DNA of 64,000 nt from Coniferiporia sulphurascens (GCA_002794785.1 NBBA01000004.1:1116001-1180000), one strand, 5' to 3'; counted from the stretch's first letter, positions 35,474-47,310 are shown. Translations and numbers: made by a program. The notes: generated by a model from the sequence alone, not told the origin.

Positions 35474-36567
35474 TTAGAGAGAATAAACCGTCTTCAATTT
35501 AAGTCCGATGACGCCGCCCCCTCGGCCGTCCCAGCCCTTCAGAGTTGCCCTGCATACAGGACATCTACACAAACGTAAAGGTAGTCCGAAGATAGAGAGA
35601 CAGACGAAAGTGACAAAAATTGAAGTCAACTGCAACGGCGAACGGATGTAGTAAAAACATACCTCGGAATGGCGGGATCTGCCATCATCATCGGCTGCGC
35701 GCGCTGCAACGCAGCACGGACGGCTGTGAACAGACATTCTCCACAACATACATGCCCGCACGGTGTGATAGTCGCATTCGTCGGCGGCGAAAAGCAGATC
35801 GGGCACGGGTGGGTCGAGAGCGGTTCCGTCCCAGGGAGCGTCGGTGCAGGCGGTACGGGGACGGCAGCAGGGGAAGTAGCAATGATACTGGACGGTGAGA
35901 TGGTAGATGACAATACAACGGTACCCCCTGGCGAGGTCGAAGGCGGCGTGGAGGCGAGGGTGATAAGCGTGCTGGAAGTGCTCGTCTCACCAGGCGGATG
36001 GACTATTTCGACGTCGGAGTCGCGCCGTATGCGCTTTGACGGACCTTGCTCTACCTCGTCGCGTACACTATACGCCCGCCGACGAATCCTTACAGGCCGG
36101 GACCGCGGAGGCAGACTTGGTAGCTCGACCGCCTCAATATGGTCCTCGCTCACTCCAGGCGGTGCAGGTCCGGCCAGAGGCCTAACACCAGATCCCGAAG
36201 GCCTTGCGAGTACACTGTCCGAGCTGGTCGACGTTAGCGGCTGGCCGTCCGCGACCGCGACCGCGTCCCTCGCCGGCCCCTGGACCTCCCACAGGTCTTC
36301 GTCGTCACCGGCTCGGTCATTGGGCGGCTCGACGACAGCAGCCTCGCGCGTCTGACGCGCTATGCTCGAATGCCTGGATGAGTGGCGAGAGTTGCCACGC
36401 GAGCTCGACCGCGAGCCGTGCGAGGAGCGCGAGTTGGAGCGCGAGGCCTTGAACAGACGCGGGCCGCGCGTGTGCGTCGCGAGTGTCGTCGGCGCGGGCA
36501 GCGGCTCGACGACGTCCGTGCTCAGGCTTTCCTTCGGGGTGTTTATGTCGATTTCGTCGGCGTCCAT
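35474..36567 (-). CDS. RING-finger protein, possible SLX8/RNF4-type E3 ligase, 331 aa
   Basis: Two exons, 36567-35663 and 35564-35474, give 332 codons. The first 250 residues are disordered: Ser/Arg-rich around residues 55-75, then Pro/Ser/Thr-rich, with a basic stretch (RIRRRAYSVRDE, KRIRRDSDVEIVHPP). The second stretch combines hydrophobic-acidic residues like a SUMO-interaction motif (DVEIV). The C-terminal C3HC4 RING reads CPICF, TPCGHVCCGECL, and CPVCRA in the last exon, so the intron splits the RING. RING proteins with an N-terminal SIM region and a C-terminal RING include the SUMO-targeted ligases SLX8/RNF4, so this is plausible but not proven. The gene is head-to-head with ERV41, 350 bp apart. 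Confidence 0.8.
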
Positions 36568-36917
36568 AGTATGAGGGAGTCGGAGTCGCCAAGTAATTTG
36601 GCGGCTGTATTTCGGACTTGCGAGAGACCCCAGATAGCCCTGTTTGTGCACGTATTGGACCTCTCACGATACAAAATGACAGAAAACAAGGGGACTTCAC
36701 GGAAAAAAGACAATAAATACGAAAGCCTGAATAAATCACTACGGCTGTAAATTGAGAGCGCGCGCTCGCCACATCGGCGGTAACAAGTATGCGCGGTTGC
36801 GGGGTCCCTGACACGTTAGCTCTGCCAGCAAGAGCTCAACTCGACTCGCCTCAACCCGCACCAGACTCGGACCGCCGCTCGTTCCCCTCTTTCTCCCCAA
36901 CCACACCGGCCTCCACG

Positions 36918-38907
36918 ATGTCCCTGTCGTCGCCGTCCGAGGAGTCTCTCCTCGACAAGCTCGACAAGGTCGCACCCGCCTCCCTCAACCAATTCGACGC
37001 CTTCCCGAAGCTTCCTTCCACCTACAAGGCCCGCTCGGGCGGCCGCGGCTTCCTCACCATCCTCGTCGCAGCTGTTTCTCTCTTGCTTGTTCTCAACGAC
37101 ATCAGCGAGTACGTCTGGGGTTGGCAGGTATACGACTTCAACGTCGACCAAAATGGCGCGAGCTTTATGGCCGTCAACGTCGACCTTGTCGTCAATATGC
37201 CCTGTCCATGTGAGTGCATACTTCATGGGCGTTTGCAGCGTGTCATGCCAACAGAAAGCCAGACCTTAGTGTGGACCTTCGTGACGCTCTGGGCGACCGG
37301 CTGTACCTGAGTGATGGATTTCGTAGGGACGGGGTAAGCCAAGGACTCTAGTTCAAACATTACATGCTGAACGGGTACTCCAGATACTGTTTGACGTCGG
37401 CCAAGCGCGTACCTTACAGTAAATAATCTCTTATATCTGCTTTAGATGTCGCCACTGACGTCGACGCAGGGCGCATACTAGTGCCCTCAACGCCCGGCAA
37501 GCCGTGGCGCAAACACGCAGGTCTCGGGGTTTCTTCGACATATTCAAGAAAAGAGACAAGGACGGCTTCAAGCCGACTTACAGCTACAAGCACCACGGCT
37601 CCGCCTGCCGCATCTATGGGAGTATGGAAGTGAAAAAGGTCACAGGTCTGTCGCCACAGCTGTCGTCGTCGTCATTTACTTCCACTGAACTAGAAACATT
37701 TAGCAAACCTGCATATCACGACGGCGGGTCACGGGTACCGCAGCAGGAATCACGTCGAACATAACCGTAAGAGCACTCATACTGTTTATTCCTCCCCTAT
37801 GTCTCAACATTTCAATGGGTAGTCATGAACCTTTCCCATGTTATCACCGATTTTTCGTTTGGGCCATACTTCCCCGAAATGACCCAACCCCTCAAAAATA
37901 CGTTTGAGCTTACGCCACATCGTAAGTCTTTCTCTTCCCTCTGCTGGCTGAATTATTTATTGCGGTTGTTTTCAGCCTTCATTGCGTACCAGTATTTCCT
38001 TTCGGTCGTGCCTACTACATATATTGCGTCGGGTGCGCAGGCCGTGCACACGAATCAGTACAGCGTAACGCACTACACGCGCGTTCTCGAGCACGAGCAG
38101 GGCACACCTGGGATTTTCTTCAAGTTCGACCTCGAACCGCTCAATATGAAAGTATACCAGCGTACGACGACGATCATCCAGTTCCTGATCCGGTTTGTCT
38201 ACTTTACGCGTGATAAAGCGTTGTCCGCTGATGTTCTGAATTCATGCAGCGTTGTCGGGGTAGTAGGGGGCGTTTGGTGCTGCGCGGGCTGGGCCTTCCG
38301 TATCTCCGCAAAAGCCATCGACGTCGTCTCTGGCGCGGACCGCTCGCCGATGATAGTAGAAGCAGAGGCGACCGGAGTGTCCAAGAAGAAATGGGGCAGC
38401 ACGGACTTGCGTTCACGCGTCACGCGGCAGGGCAGTAACAATTCGCCATACGCGAGCTACGCAGGGACGCCCGTTAGCGCCAGCTTCGCCGCACACAGCC
38501 CGTTCCCGCATACGCCGGGCACGGGCGGCGGGCTGGGCAACCCGTATTCCCCGGCGCCGCCCTCGGCGCACGGGAACGGTACACCGCTCGGGAGCGCTAA
38601 CGTTAACGGCGGGTTCGGACTGGGCCTCAGCGCAAGTGCGGGTGCGAGTGCGCAGTCGTTCGCGACGCAGCAGCAGCAGCTGCCGTACGCAGGCATCAAT
38701 GGCAATGGTAGCGGCATCGGCACGGCCCCGTCGACGCCAGCGGCGAACCCGTACGCCGTGTACCCCGCGACGCCGAGCCACGTATCGTCCTTCCCGCAGT
38801 CGCCAGCGGCGATCGGCTCGTCGGGCCCTCTGTCGCCGCCTGCCCCTCCCCCAGGCCCGCCACGGCGGCCGGCTCTGGTGGGTAAAGACGAGAAGAAGCT
38901 GGATTAA
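36918..38907 (+). CDS. ERV41/ERGIC2-type COPII vesicle membrane protein with long C-terminal tail
   Basis: The start is ATG 36918 (MSLSSPSEESLLDKL). LNQFDAFPKLPSTYKARS precedes the first membrane segment (FLTILVAAVSLLLVLNDI). The luminal domain follows, with FNVDQNGASFMAVNVDLVVNM, the hallmark of the Erv41/Erv46 family, and later NLSHVITDFSFGPYFPEMT, YFLSVVPTTYI and YSVTHYTR. A second membrane segment lies near 38250-38310 (GVVGGVWCCAGWAF). In yeast Erv41 and Erv46 form a retrograde receptor between Golgi and ER. The usual protein ends shortly after the second membrane segment; here a further ~180 residues rich in Ser, Gly, Ala and Pro follow, with repeated TPxxxx-type units. ERV46/ERGIC3 is the main alternative; the absence of cysteine clusters in the luminal part favours ERV41. 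Confidence 0.85.
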
Positions 38908-39509
38908 TTGTAGTTTTTTCTTTCGTAAGCCGTGGATGGGGGGGGCTGATTACTGCAACAGCTACTCTTCTCCCCCCCCTCTCTCCTCTCCTCCTCTTCC
39001 TCCTCAGTTGTTATTAATATTGAGGCTGCTAAGTACGGGCTGTACTGTATGTCGTCAGAGGAATCTAAGGGCAACGCATGATATACCTCTATTTTTTTTT
39101 TTTTGTTTCTACGGTTTTCTCTGGCTTCGTATCGGGGCGCCGGATCCGGATGCTTCTGAGGTTTCGTTTCGGAAGGTGGTTTTTCCTGTTTTCAGCGGAC
39201 ATATACGGGAAGGATAGCAGCGCCCGCCGCCCGCCGTTTTGACGCGACTCTCCAGTCCGCGTTGAGGAATACAGTATACACGAAAGTATAAAGTCCGCAT
39301 ACTGTATACCCAGTTAACGGTGAGAGAAGAATCAGATGAAGAGCCGCAATCGCTATCGATTATATATTGCACAATACATTAAAAAAAACGCATATATCAG
39401 AGTCCACTTGTCCACTTGTCCTCCAGTCTTCTGTATATTCTATCCGCGCTACGTTCTCCCAGAACCAGAACCATCCAAACCGCAGATCGCAGATTCCAGG
39501 TTTCAAGTT
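38908..39509 (+). other. Intergenic with homopolymer and pyrimidine tracts
   Basis: About 600 bp between facing 3' ends. It contains a C/T-rich tract at about 38970-39003 and a 13-base T run at 39092-39104. No gene is supported. Confidence 0.5.
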
Positions 39510-40803
39510 TTACACTTCAAGGAAGTCATCCTCCTCCGCGACAAGCATGTCCAGGAACTTGAAGAACGACGCCGCAGGGAACCCGACGACGTTATTGTAA
39601 TCGCCGTCGACTTTCCGAATGAGCATGCCTCCCAAACCCTAAAACGTAAAAACGCAAAACGCATAATTTTGCGTTGTGAAATAAATAAAATAAGAAATTC
39701 GCCGGTATACATAAAGGTGGAACTTGAAACGCACCTGCACGGCGAAGCCGCCTGCGCGGTCGAGGCCCTCGCCGCTATCTGCGTACGCCTCGAGGAGGTA
39801 CGTCGGGCTGTCGGTGAAGTGTACTAGGCTGCGCTCTTCGATGGACCTGAGATTTGCACGTCGTTAGCGCAACCGTCGGATGCCCCCCGAGACCAAGGGG
39901 GGAAGGAGACGACGGACGCACTTTATTTGGTACCCCGGCGCGACGAGGACCGGGTACACTGCGTGACGACCAGGGGTGGAGGGTGGAGGGGGGGGGGACG
40001 TAGAGTCAATTAGAACAGAAACGTTGACACGACGACGAAAACGCGATGCGTATGCGTACCGAGTGTAACGCCAGTGACGACCTCGCAGACACCCCCATTA
40101 AGGTCGAGCAGCATGCGCAGGTTGTCCGCCTTCGAGATGGGCTTCTCGAGGATCTCCGGGCGCTCCTGCGGTAAGAGCGACTCGTGGATGCCCGCGTGCA
40201 CGGGTGCTGTGTGTGTGAGGACGACGGTGTCCGCTGCCAGGAGGAAGGGGAGGGGGGAGGGGGTCGTCAGCCTCAGCGTCGGCTCCCAGACGCATTGCTT
40301 GTGATTGATAGAGGGCGTACCTCCGATGACAAGGTCGGGCGCGTCGTCCGGGTCCTCAGCCTACAATCACAGATCACGTTCGCATTCGGCGTTAAAGACA
40401 AGGAGAACAGAACAGTAAATACGCACCACGAGCCGCTCGTAGACCTCGACGGCCTTGTGCGTAGCCGTCGCGACGGGGTACTCATGCACGTCCTCGAACG
40501 AGCCCTGCGGGAGCGTCTCCTCGAACGTCGAGGGCACGACCTCCGGCTCGAGGCCCTGCGTCAGCGTCGTCGTCGTCGTTGTCGTTGTCGGTGTCGTTGT
40601 CGTCCAGAGTGCATATAAGAATGAATGAGCCCCGAATCAACATGCATAACGCAAGAGCCGGCGAACACAAAACGCACGAAGGTCTTGAGTATCTCCCGCC
40701 TGCGCGGGCTCGCAGAGGCGAGGACGACGCGTTTCCCGCTGAGCTTGACAAGCCCCGGTACGCGGAGCGCGTTCGAGCAGACGGCTTGGTGCTTTGGCGC
40801 CAT
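39510..40803 (-). CDS. Maf/HAM1-like nucleotide pyrophosphatase
   Basis: The start is ATG 40803 (MAPKHQAVCSNALRV); the stop is at 39510. There are about six exons. Maf motifs are in order: KRVVLASASPRRREIL at the N-terminus with the substrate-binding ASxSPRR, then EVVPSTFEETL, VATATHKAVEVYERLV, APDLVIGG and ADTVV (metal-binding and active site), EKPISKADNLRMLLDLNGG and EVVTGVTL. The last exons encode DSPTYLLEAYADSGEGLDRAGGFAVQ-type and GLGGMLIRKVDGDYNNVVGFP. The human relative ASMTL-N and bacterial Maf proteins hydrolyse non-canonical or modified nucleoside triphosphates (dTTP, UTP, m5UTP). It sits upstream of UBP8 in the same direction. Confidence 0.85.
40565..40604 (+). repeat. GTC/GTT simple repeat within a Maf intron
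   Basis: Trinucleotide-like run of GTCGTC and GTTGTC units inside the Maf gene. A similar (GTC)n run lies at 40831-40847, just upstream of its start. Confidence 0.6.
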
Positions 40804-41103
40804 TAATATTAATATCGGACGCTGCTAATGGTCGTCGTCGTCGTCGCTGGTAGTGGTAGTGTTCGTCACTGTATGCGGACGACGCGTATCGAAACCGAAA
40901 CCGGAATCGGAATCGGAATCAAGGCCGAGCCGAGCCGCGAGCGAGCGTCGATCCGACTTCCCCGCCGCTGCCACTGCCAATCTTCCTGTGCACCGCAGAA
41001 CCAAGTAACAGTACAACAAATCTTCTCTAGCTACATAGTACACCATATACAAAAAACATACAAATCCCATCCTCCATCCTCCATCCTTCGTCCCCCCACC
41101 CAC

Positions 41104-43755
41104 TCAAATAATATTAAGCAACGCATCCTCCACCTCCTTCATCCGCGTCTCCTCCTTCTCCCTCTCCTTCTCCCTCTCCCTCACCGCCTCTACCTCCCGC
41201 GCGATCTTATACGTCGGGAGCGTAAATGGCTTGTAGTCCAGGTGGCGCTTCACGTAAAAACACATGTAGACCGTCGATTTGAGCACTACGTCCAGCGACG
41301 TGTGCGTCACTCTGATGGGGTGCCGGGTGCAGACGCAGACGCGGAAGGAAGGGTCGGTCATGTGACTCTAAAGGGGGGGGGGCATGAGGAGGCTTACTTG
41401 TCGTCGTCGAATCGGTACCACTAATGGACAGAAAACACGTCATTCAGTGATTAAATAGTCCTCATCTGACGGAGGAACACACCTGATCCTGCGAGCGTGC
41501 AAAGTTCGTATAATGGCCCGTGTCGATCTGACCATCATGATTGATAACAGCAAACAGCTCGTACTCATACACCGCTTTCGGTCCCAGGCTGTTTTAGTTT
41601 CAGTTTCAGTTTCAGTTTTGTTATTTTTTTAATTTTCAATTTCGCGCTTATCAGCAAAAGCGAGCAATTTTTCAGTGTAAAGAATAACAATGCACGTACT
41701 AGACTTCTTTCTCGCTCTCCTGGCTACGTATTCCCAGACTCGTATACGGCAGCATGTTCAGGGAGAACGGGATACGGATATGCGCGTCGATTTTCTTCGG
41801 CGTGGCTTTGCCGTTCTGGCCATCGTGCTCGAATCTCTGCAGATGGGGTAAGGGAGGGTTGGAGAATGGAGAAATGGACAGCGCCAGTGTTCTGTGATCA
41901 GTGTGTGAGATAACCGAGTCCGCGCGACACCCACCTTGAATTGAAAACTCAGGACGGGCGGCAGCTTACGAATCGAGAGGCGTTTCGTCGCAGACTGCAA
42001 AAGGTGACATGATAACATCAACAATTAATGCAAATATATAGGCTTGGCGTTTTTGGCGTACCTGGGGACCGCACCGGCTACAACTGTACTTCATGTTCTC
42101 GGCATGAGTGAAGCTAGCACAAAGAAAAACGTGTCAGGCCCAACGAACAAAACCAACGAGGTCAACACTAACCGACGCAGCCCACCCGCAAGCGTATTCT
42201 CCTCCGCGCCTCTCAAATTCCCCCTCAACTGCAAACTCACATCCAAAATCGGGTCCGTCTTGCTGCTCACAGCTCCACACTTATTGCACGTGGTTTCGCT
42301 CTGCAGCTGCCCGCCAAAGACCTCGTGGACGATACAGTTACACGAGATGCTCGTGCTGCCGTACGCACTCTTGTGGAGCTGGTTGAGGGCGGAGATGAAG
42401 AACTCGTGTGCGTCTTGTTGTGCGTACCCTGCGAGCTCTGCGGAGGCTTTCCATGTCGTCGCGAGTAGGCTTGCGGGCCCGAACGATGCGGTCTTCCCGG
42501 AGTAGACCTGAAGAGAAGAAATATGAAGCCGTGAGCACGGGCGCCTTTGGTTAGCAAGAGAACGGACCTCGGTGAAGAGCTTGTCCAACTCGCAGCACAT
42601 GCACTCCTTCAGCTTGCATGCCCTGCTATTATGCATATCGCTCAGGAAGTAATTGCGTAGCATCGGGTTATGCAGCAAAGACTGGAGGATCACGTTCAGG
42701 AAGCACGTCTGGCCGAGGTTGAGCAGGCCCATGCGGCCTGCGCGGTGGGTAGCCAGCAATTAGCACTTGGGTATACGTCTGAGCACGAGACACAAAACGG
42801 CTCACCGCTGCAGGACACTGTAGACGCGCGTGCGAGCGCGGCCCCGTCTCGCGAGTCAGGGTGCCAGGGCTTGTAAGATTCGCGGTGCTTGCGCTGGGCT
42901 AGAAACAATTTTATCTAAGTAAATGAACAGAGCTAGTCACCGGCAGACGGACATATGAACTTGGTCTCCCGCTCTTCGACGTGTAAGGTAGTCGACAGAA
43001 AGAGGTCCTCGAACGTCGCGTCCGAGATGATATCATCGCACTCTAGACAATAGACAGAGCCCGTCTTGACGTCCGCGGCTGGTGCAAAAGGGTGATGAGC
43101 ACGTCCGGCGACAGGTAAGTGTGCTGCACTCACAGAACTGGTGCCCGAGGTCCTTCATATGCGCGAGGACGTGCCCGTCTTTCCAGCACCCACCGTACGA
43201 GCAATGCAGACACACGAACGGGCGGTGCAGTACAAGACCACACGTCCCACACGCGGGTGCCTGGAGCTGTGGAAGCAGGAAGTACAAGGTTTCAGCACAA
43301 GTACTAGTATACCAGACTCGACACTGGCGCGCACGTACCTTCCGGCGCTTCGCCGCGCGTCCCCCTCCGCCACCCCCGACCCCGCCGCCTCCCACGCCGC
43401 CCGCAGACGCGCCCCATACGATAGCAGACTTGTACTTGCGCAACATCGACAGCCGCGCAGCCTCCACCGCGAACGCCGCGGCGACGTGCGGGCACCGCGC
43501 CTGCGCGTCCCGACGTGCGTCCTCGTCATTAACATTCTCCACATCCTCCGTACCCGGTGCATCTCCGTCAGCATCAGCGTCCGCATCTACGTCTCCGTCC
43601 CCATCCGCCTCGGCGTCTGCGTCTGCGTCAGGGTCGAGGTCGGCGCCGTCCGCAGTGGACATGCTAACGTCCATGTCGAGCGCCGCCGAGACGCGCGCCT
43701 CGTCGCCAAACGGCGCTGTCGGGGAGTATTCAGACAGCGGGGATATGTCCATCAT
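41104..43755 (-). CDS. UBP8: UBP8/USP22-type ubiquitin carboxyl-terminal hydrolase (SAGA deubiquitinase)
   Basis: The start is ATG 43755 (a second ATG follows immediately). The N-terminal 100 residues include an acidic run of alternating Asp and Ala (around 43570-43640) and a poly-Gly stretch. Next is a zf-UBP finger: APACGTCGLVL, FVCLHCSYGGCW, HVLAHMKDLGHQF and VYCLECDDII. The USP catalytic core has Cys box GLLNLGQTCFLNVILQSLLH, QQDAHEFFISALNQLH, a zinc pair CNKCGAVS, and the His box INHDGQIDTGHYTNFAR with WYRFDDDKV. The zf-UBP plus USP layout is that of Ubp8/USP22, which removes ubiquitin from histone H2B in SAGA. The C-terminal tail is a charged Glu/Arg helix (VREREKEREKEETRMKEVED) that looks like coiled coil. 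Divergent from HUS1 across 173 bp. Confidence 0.88.
41594..41618 (+). repeat. TTTCAG hexamer repeat in a UBP8 intron
   Basis: About four copies of AGTTTC in tandem, in an intron of the minus-strand UBP8 gene. Confidence 0.6.
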
Positions 43756-43928
43756 GGTGCCGTTTGCTCGGGGTTGAGGAGACGTCACTCTGTCTCTGCG
43801 CACGCCGCCGTCCGAGTCCGTGCGCATCTTTTGAGTTACGTAATATACAGGTTTACCACGTTCGAGTACTACCTGCATGACCTGATCCCCTTTCCGCATA
43901 CACTTTATCTCCCGTCTCACCTCCAACC

Positions 43929-45235
43929 ATGCGTTTCCGCGCCAACATCGAGCACGTCCAGACCTTCCAACGTGCGTCCCCGCGTCCCTCTCTCTCCCCG
44001 GACGCGGGGGGGCCAACTGACGCGTTATCCTTTTACACGCACGCGCGCGCGCAACAGGGATAATCCAGGCAATCGAGAAGCTCCAAAAGCGCTGCATCGT
44101 GCGGTTCACAGAGACGGAGATGCATATCATCTGCAACGAGGAGACAGAGGACGGCGTACAAGTCTGGTCGTGAGTCCGAGTCCGAGTCCGAGTCCCCCTC
44201 TCTCCTCACGTCTCACGCTCACGCGCCCCAAGTCAAATCAAAGTCGTACGTCCCCCCCCCTCTCCACCTACGCGTCCCTAACACACCCACACCACGTCCA
44301 CCAGGACGCCCTCTTCACAGACTACCGCATCCAATCGAACGCATCAAACGAGATCAACCTCCTCCTCTCCCCCGAAGCCCTCCTCGCCGCCCTCCGCTCC
44401 GCAAACGACTCTCCCGAAGTCGTCATGAAGCTCGCGAAGAAGCACGCGCACGCTGTTCTGTCGTTCGAGATCGCGCTGGCCCTCGGGGGCGGGGGCGGAG
44501 CCGGTGGGCTGGGGAACCTGAACGGGGGAGGAGGGAGGGGAGGCGCGGCGTCGGTCGCGCATGACGTGTTGATCGACGTGCTCCGCCCGACGGACATCGC
44601 GCGGCTGAAAGAACCGCTCTGTCCTGAACCAGACGTACGTCACGTCACGTCGCGTCCCCGTCACCCATACGTCCTAACCCTTCCCGCCAGATCCACATCC
44701 TCCTACCCCCATTACAAAAACTCCGCACAGTCACAGAGCACATGCGCACAATGGCAGACGTACTGAGCGTACACGCGAACAGACGCGGCGTGCTCCGTCT
44801 CTCCGTCGAGTCGGACGAAGCCCGCGTCGAGACTCAGTGGACCAAGTGCGTCATTCCGAACATGGGTGAGTGAGAGGTTCCCCTCGTGTATTCACACGTG
44901 CTGACACGCCGGGCACCGCGTAGCAGCGACACAGGAACCGAGTCAGGCTGAATCGGAGCAGGAACCTGAGCGCGACGCCAGTCAGCTGTACGGCGTGCAC
45001 GTCTCCATTCGCGCGTTCCTCAAGTTCCTATCTAGTCACGTCGTGTCGACAACAACAATAGCATGTACATACGGTATCGCCACGCTACTACAAACAATCT
45101 CGCGCTAACGAACCTCATTCATCAGGTATATGCGAGGATCACTGCATGATTCTTTACGTCTACATCGGGGACGTGGCAGACGCAGGCGGCGTGCTCACGT
45201 TCTACATCCCGGCGCGCCTCAGCGGTGTCGATTAA
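43929..45235 (+). CDS. HUS1: HUS1 checkpoint clamp subunit
   Basis: The start is ATG 43929 (MRFRANIEHVQTFQR), joined over an intron to IIQAIEKLQKRCIVRFTETE and MHIICNEETEDGVQVW, the N-terminal strands of Hus1. Next come DALFTDYRIQSNASNEINLL and ALRSANDSPEVVMKLAKKH. Near residues 115-145 lies a Gly-rich insertion not typical of the family. After it are VLIDVLRPTDIARLKEP, HILLPPLQKLRTVTEHM and, in the last exons, VSIRAFLKFLSSHVV and CMILYVYIGDVADAGGVLTF with the final beta strands. The gene ends at TAA 45235. Hus1 forms the 9-1-1 ring with Rad9 and Rad1 and activates ATR/Mec1 signalling at damaged DNA. One intron contains a GAGTCC repeat (44172-44195). Confidence 0.9.
44172..44195 (+). repeat. 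GAGTCC tandem repeat in a HUS1 intron
   Basis: Four tandem copies of a GAGTCC/GTCCGA hexamer directly after an exon end of HUS1. Confidence 0.6.
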
Positions 45236-45404
45236 GTCATGTAAAACAACCAAAAAGAGAAAGAAAATATGACAACCCCGAAAAGATGAACAGAAATGAA
45301 AACCCCCGCATAAACCAAAGGAAGGCAAGCCCGACTCCCGGCCCCCGGCTCCCCCTACGGCTTCTAAATTTGTCATCAGCGCGGCGGAGGCTCGGAGCAG
45401 GACC

Positions 45405-45986
45405 CTATGAATCGTCGTCAAAGACGTGTGGGAGGTCATCGACCTTTACGAGAAAGACGCCCGCCTCCTCGAGCTCGCTCTCGATCTCCTTGACGACCTT
45501 GTGCGCGGGTGTAACGATAACGGGCCCTCCAACCGCGTAGGACTCAGGCCGATCGTACGTCGCGTGCGCGTCCTCGACGAGGAAGACGGTGTTGCCGCGG
45601 CCGAGGGCCGCAGAGCAGGTTGCGCGGATGCAGAAGTCGCTCTGCATGCCGACGACGACGATGGGGGCTGATCGGTCGACGAGATCTGCGAGGGAGGTGC
45701 CGGCAAAGGCGTTGTTCTTGTACTTGTCGACGACGTGCTCCGCGGGCGAGGGCGTGATGACGAGCTCCCAGCCTTTGGATCCGGGGGCATCGGGCTCGCC
45801 AAAGTCGCCGTTGTTGCGGACGTGGATGATGAGCGGGGGGCGGTTGGAGGCGCGTGCGATTTGGAGGACGCGATGTATGTTTGCAGAGACAGTGGTGGCG
45901 TTGGGGACGCCGGTGACGGGGGCGAGCATGTTGACCTGCACGTCGATGAGGAGGAGGACTTTGCGGGGGCGGGGGTCGGGGTCCAT
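45405..45986 (-). CDS. Isochorismatase-family cysteine hydrolase, 193 aa
   Basis: A single open frame without introns, from ATG 45986 to 45405. The cysteine-hydrolase triad is readable: Asp15 in VLLLIDVQVNM, a lysine at 88 or 90 in VVDKYKNNAFAGT, and Cys119 in VVVGMQSDFCIRATCSAAL, with the usual cis-peptide-type VVGMQ before it. Length agrees with the small members (nicotinamidase and isochorismatase-like hydrolases, about 180-210 residues). The loop after the cysteine (RGNTVFLVEDAHATYD) is typical. Without the metal-binding Asp-His-His set of nicotinamidases I cannot name the substrate. Intronless among intron-rich neighbours, and the family is often bacterial, so transfer is possible. Converges on HUS1, 169 bp apart. 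Confidence 0.85.
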   Translation of the reverse strand: MDPDPRPRKVLLLIDVQVNMLAPVTGVPNATTVSANIHRVLQIARASNRPPLIIHVRNNGDFGEPDAPGSKGWELVITPSPAEHVVDKYKNNAFAGTSLADLVDRSAPIVVVGMQSDFCIRATCSAALGRGNTVFLVEDAHATYDRPESYAVGGPVIVTPAHKVVKEIESELEEAGVFLVKVDDLPHVFDDDS

Positions 45987-46150
45987 GGCGGGGACGCGAG
46001 GAACGGGAAAACGGGAGAAGGGAGGGGAAGGAGAAAAAGTGAGGCAGGACAGGGTACGTATATATAAAAGAAGGCGACGTCACTCTGGAAGCTTCCTGGG
46101 TTGTGGAGCGGAGAGGCTCGTGTGAAAATCATAGTAAATAAATAAAAAGT

Positions 46151-47037
46151 CTAGGATGACAGAAGCTCTTCGAACTCCCCACTGCCCACCATCTCGCGCA
46201 CAATATCCAGCCCGCCCACCAGCTCCCCCTTTACGATCAGCTGCGGGAACGTCGGCCAGTTGTTCACCACTTTCAGACCTGGGGACTGTTTAATACACAA
46301 TTAGTAGTAATATATATATGCACTCACCGCTACGCACACGCTCGTCGGACAATATGTCAAAGTAGCTAAACTCGACGTTCTGTTCCCGAAGCAGCGCGAC
46401 GGTCTGGCGTGAGAAGCCGCACCGCGGCGCGTCGGGTGTTCCCTTCATGAACAGCACGACCTTGGCTTGCTCCATCAGCTTTCGGCACCGCGCCTCCAAC
46501 TGCCCCGCCGTCTCCTTCTCTTCCTCCTCCCCGTACTCGTCATCGTCGCGCGCTGCAGCCGGAGCCCGGTCCGTCCGCGCCAGCCCCGCAGCAGGCCGTT
46601 CCCGCGCATGCAACGCCACCTCCGCCCTCACCCTTTCCGCATCTGCACCTTCGATCCGCGCAAGCAGCGTATGTCCCTGCACAAGCAAAGCCCATCAGCC
46701 CCGCACAACAACAACAACAAAACAAAACATAACCCCAACCCACCCTCAGGAGCACAAACGTCGGCACACTCGCAACCTCAAACGTCTCCGCCACATCCGC
46801 CAGCGGCTCCGCGTCCGCCTCGACGCTCAGCACCAGCGCCTTCGCATGCTCGCGCGCCAGGTCCCCCATCACAGTGTGCATCGCCGCACACGGCTCGGCC
46901 CACGCCGCCCAGAAGAACAGCACAGATACCCGCGTGAGGTCCGCTGAGAGTAGGGCTTGGAACTGCGCCGCCGACGTCACCGCGTGCAGGTTCTCCGGCG
47001 CCGGCGCGGTAGTGGTAGTGGTGCTGCTGTCTGCCAT
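46151..47037 (-). CDS. Monothiol glutaredoxin Grx3/4 type (thioredoxin-like plus CGFS glutaredoxin)
   Basis: The start is ATG 47037 ([14 protein letters not shown]), three exons, with the last exon ending at TAG 46151. The N-terminal thioredoxin-like domain has [13 protein letters not shown], in which the usual WCGPC is altered to a single cysteine, and VPTFVLLR. After an acidic linker ([12 protein letters not shown]) comes the glutaredoxin domain: [18 protein letters not shown] with the single-cysteine CGFS site, [32 protein letters not shown] and a GEFEELL end. Such proteins bind a glutathione-ligated [2Fe-2S] cluster and serve in iron sensing and delivery. Yeast Grx3/4 and human GLRX3 are the references. 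The single glutaredoxin domain is the fungal form. Confidence 0.92.
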
Positions 47038-47310
47038 TTGTTGGTAGCTTTTTTGCTTGGAGGAGGGAGTGTGCACGCTTATATAGTAGTGGCGAGAGAC
47101 AGAGGCAGAGCAGGAGGCAGAGTCGGATTGATAAGATGCAGATTGTGCGTGATGGCGTTATCGGATCTAGCCGGCGTCTATTAAAGGTCCGTACAGCCAT
47201 TCTGGGAAAAACCGCTCCGAGTCGTACACAAAATAAACATATATAATAGTAAAAGGGCCGCGCAGTATTATACGACCCCCCAGCCGTAGATATTAACATT
47301 GATGTACTTA

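Noticed and set aside
43141..44766. 541-codon plus-strand ORF over the 5' ends of UBP8 and HUS1
   Set aside because: It runs antisense through UBP8 exons and through introns of HUS1; the true frames carry clear motifs. The length is due to high GC.
45446..46132. 228-codon Ser/Pro-rich minus-strand ORF
   Set aside because: Frame shadow of the isochorismatase gene, whose frame has the catalytic triad.
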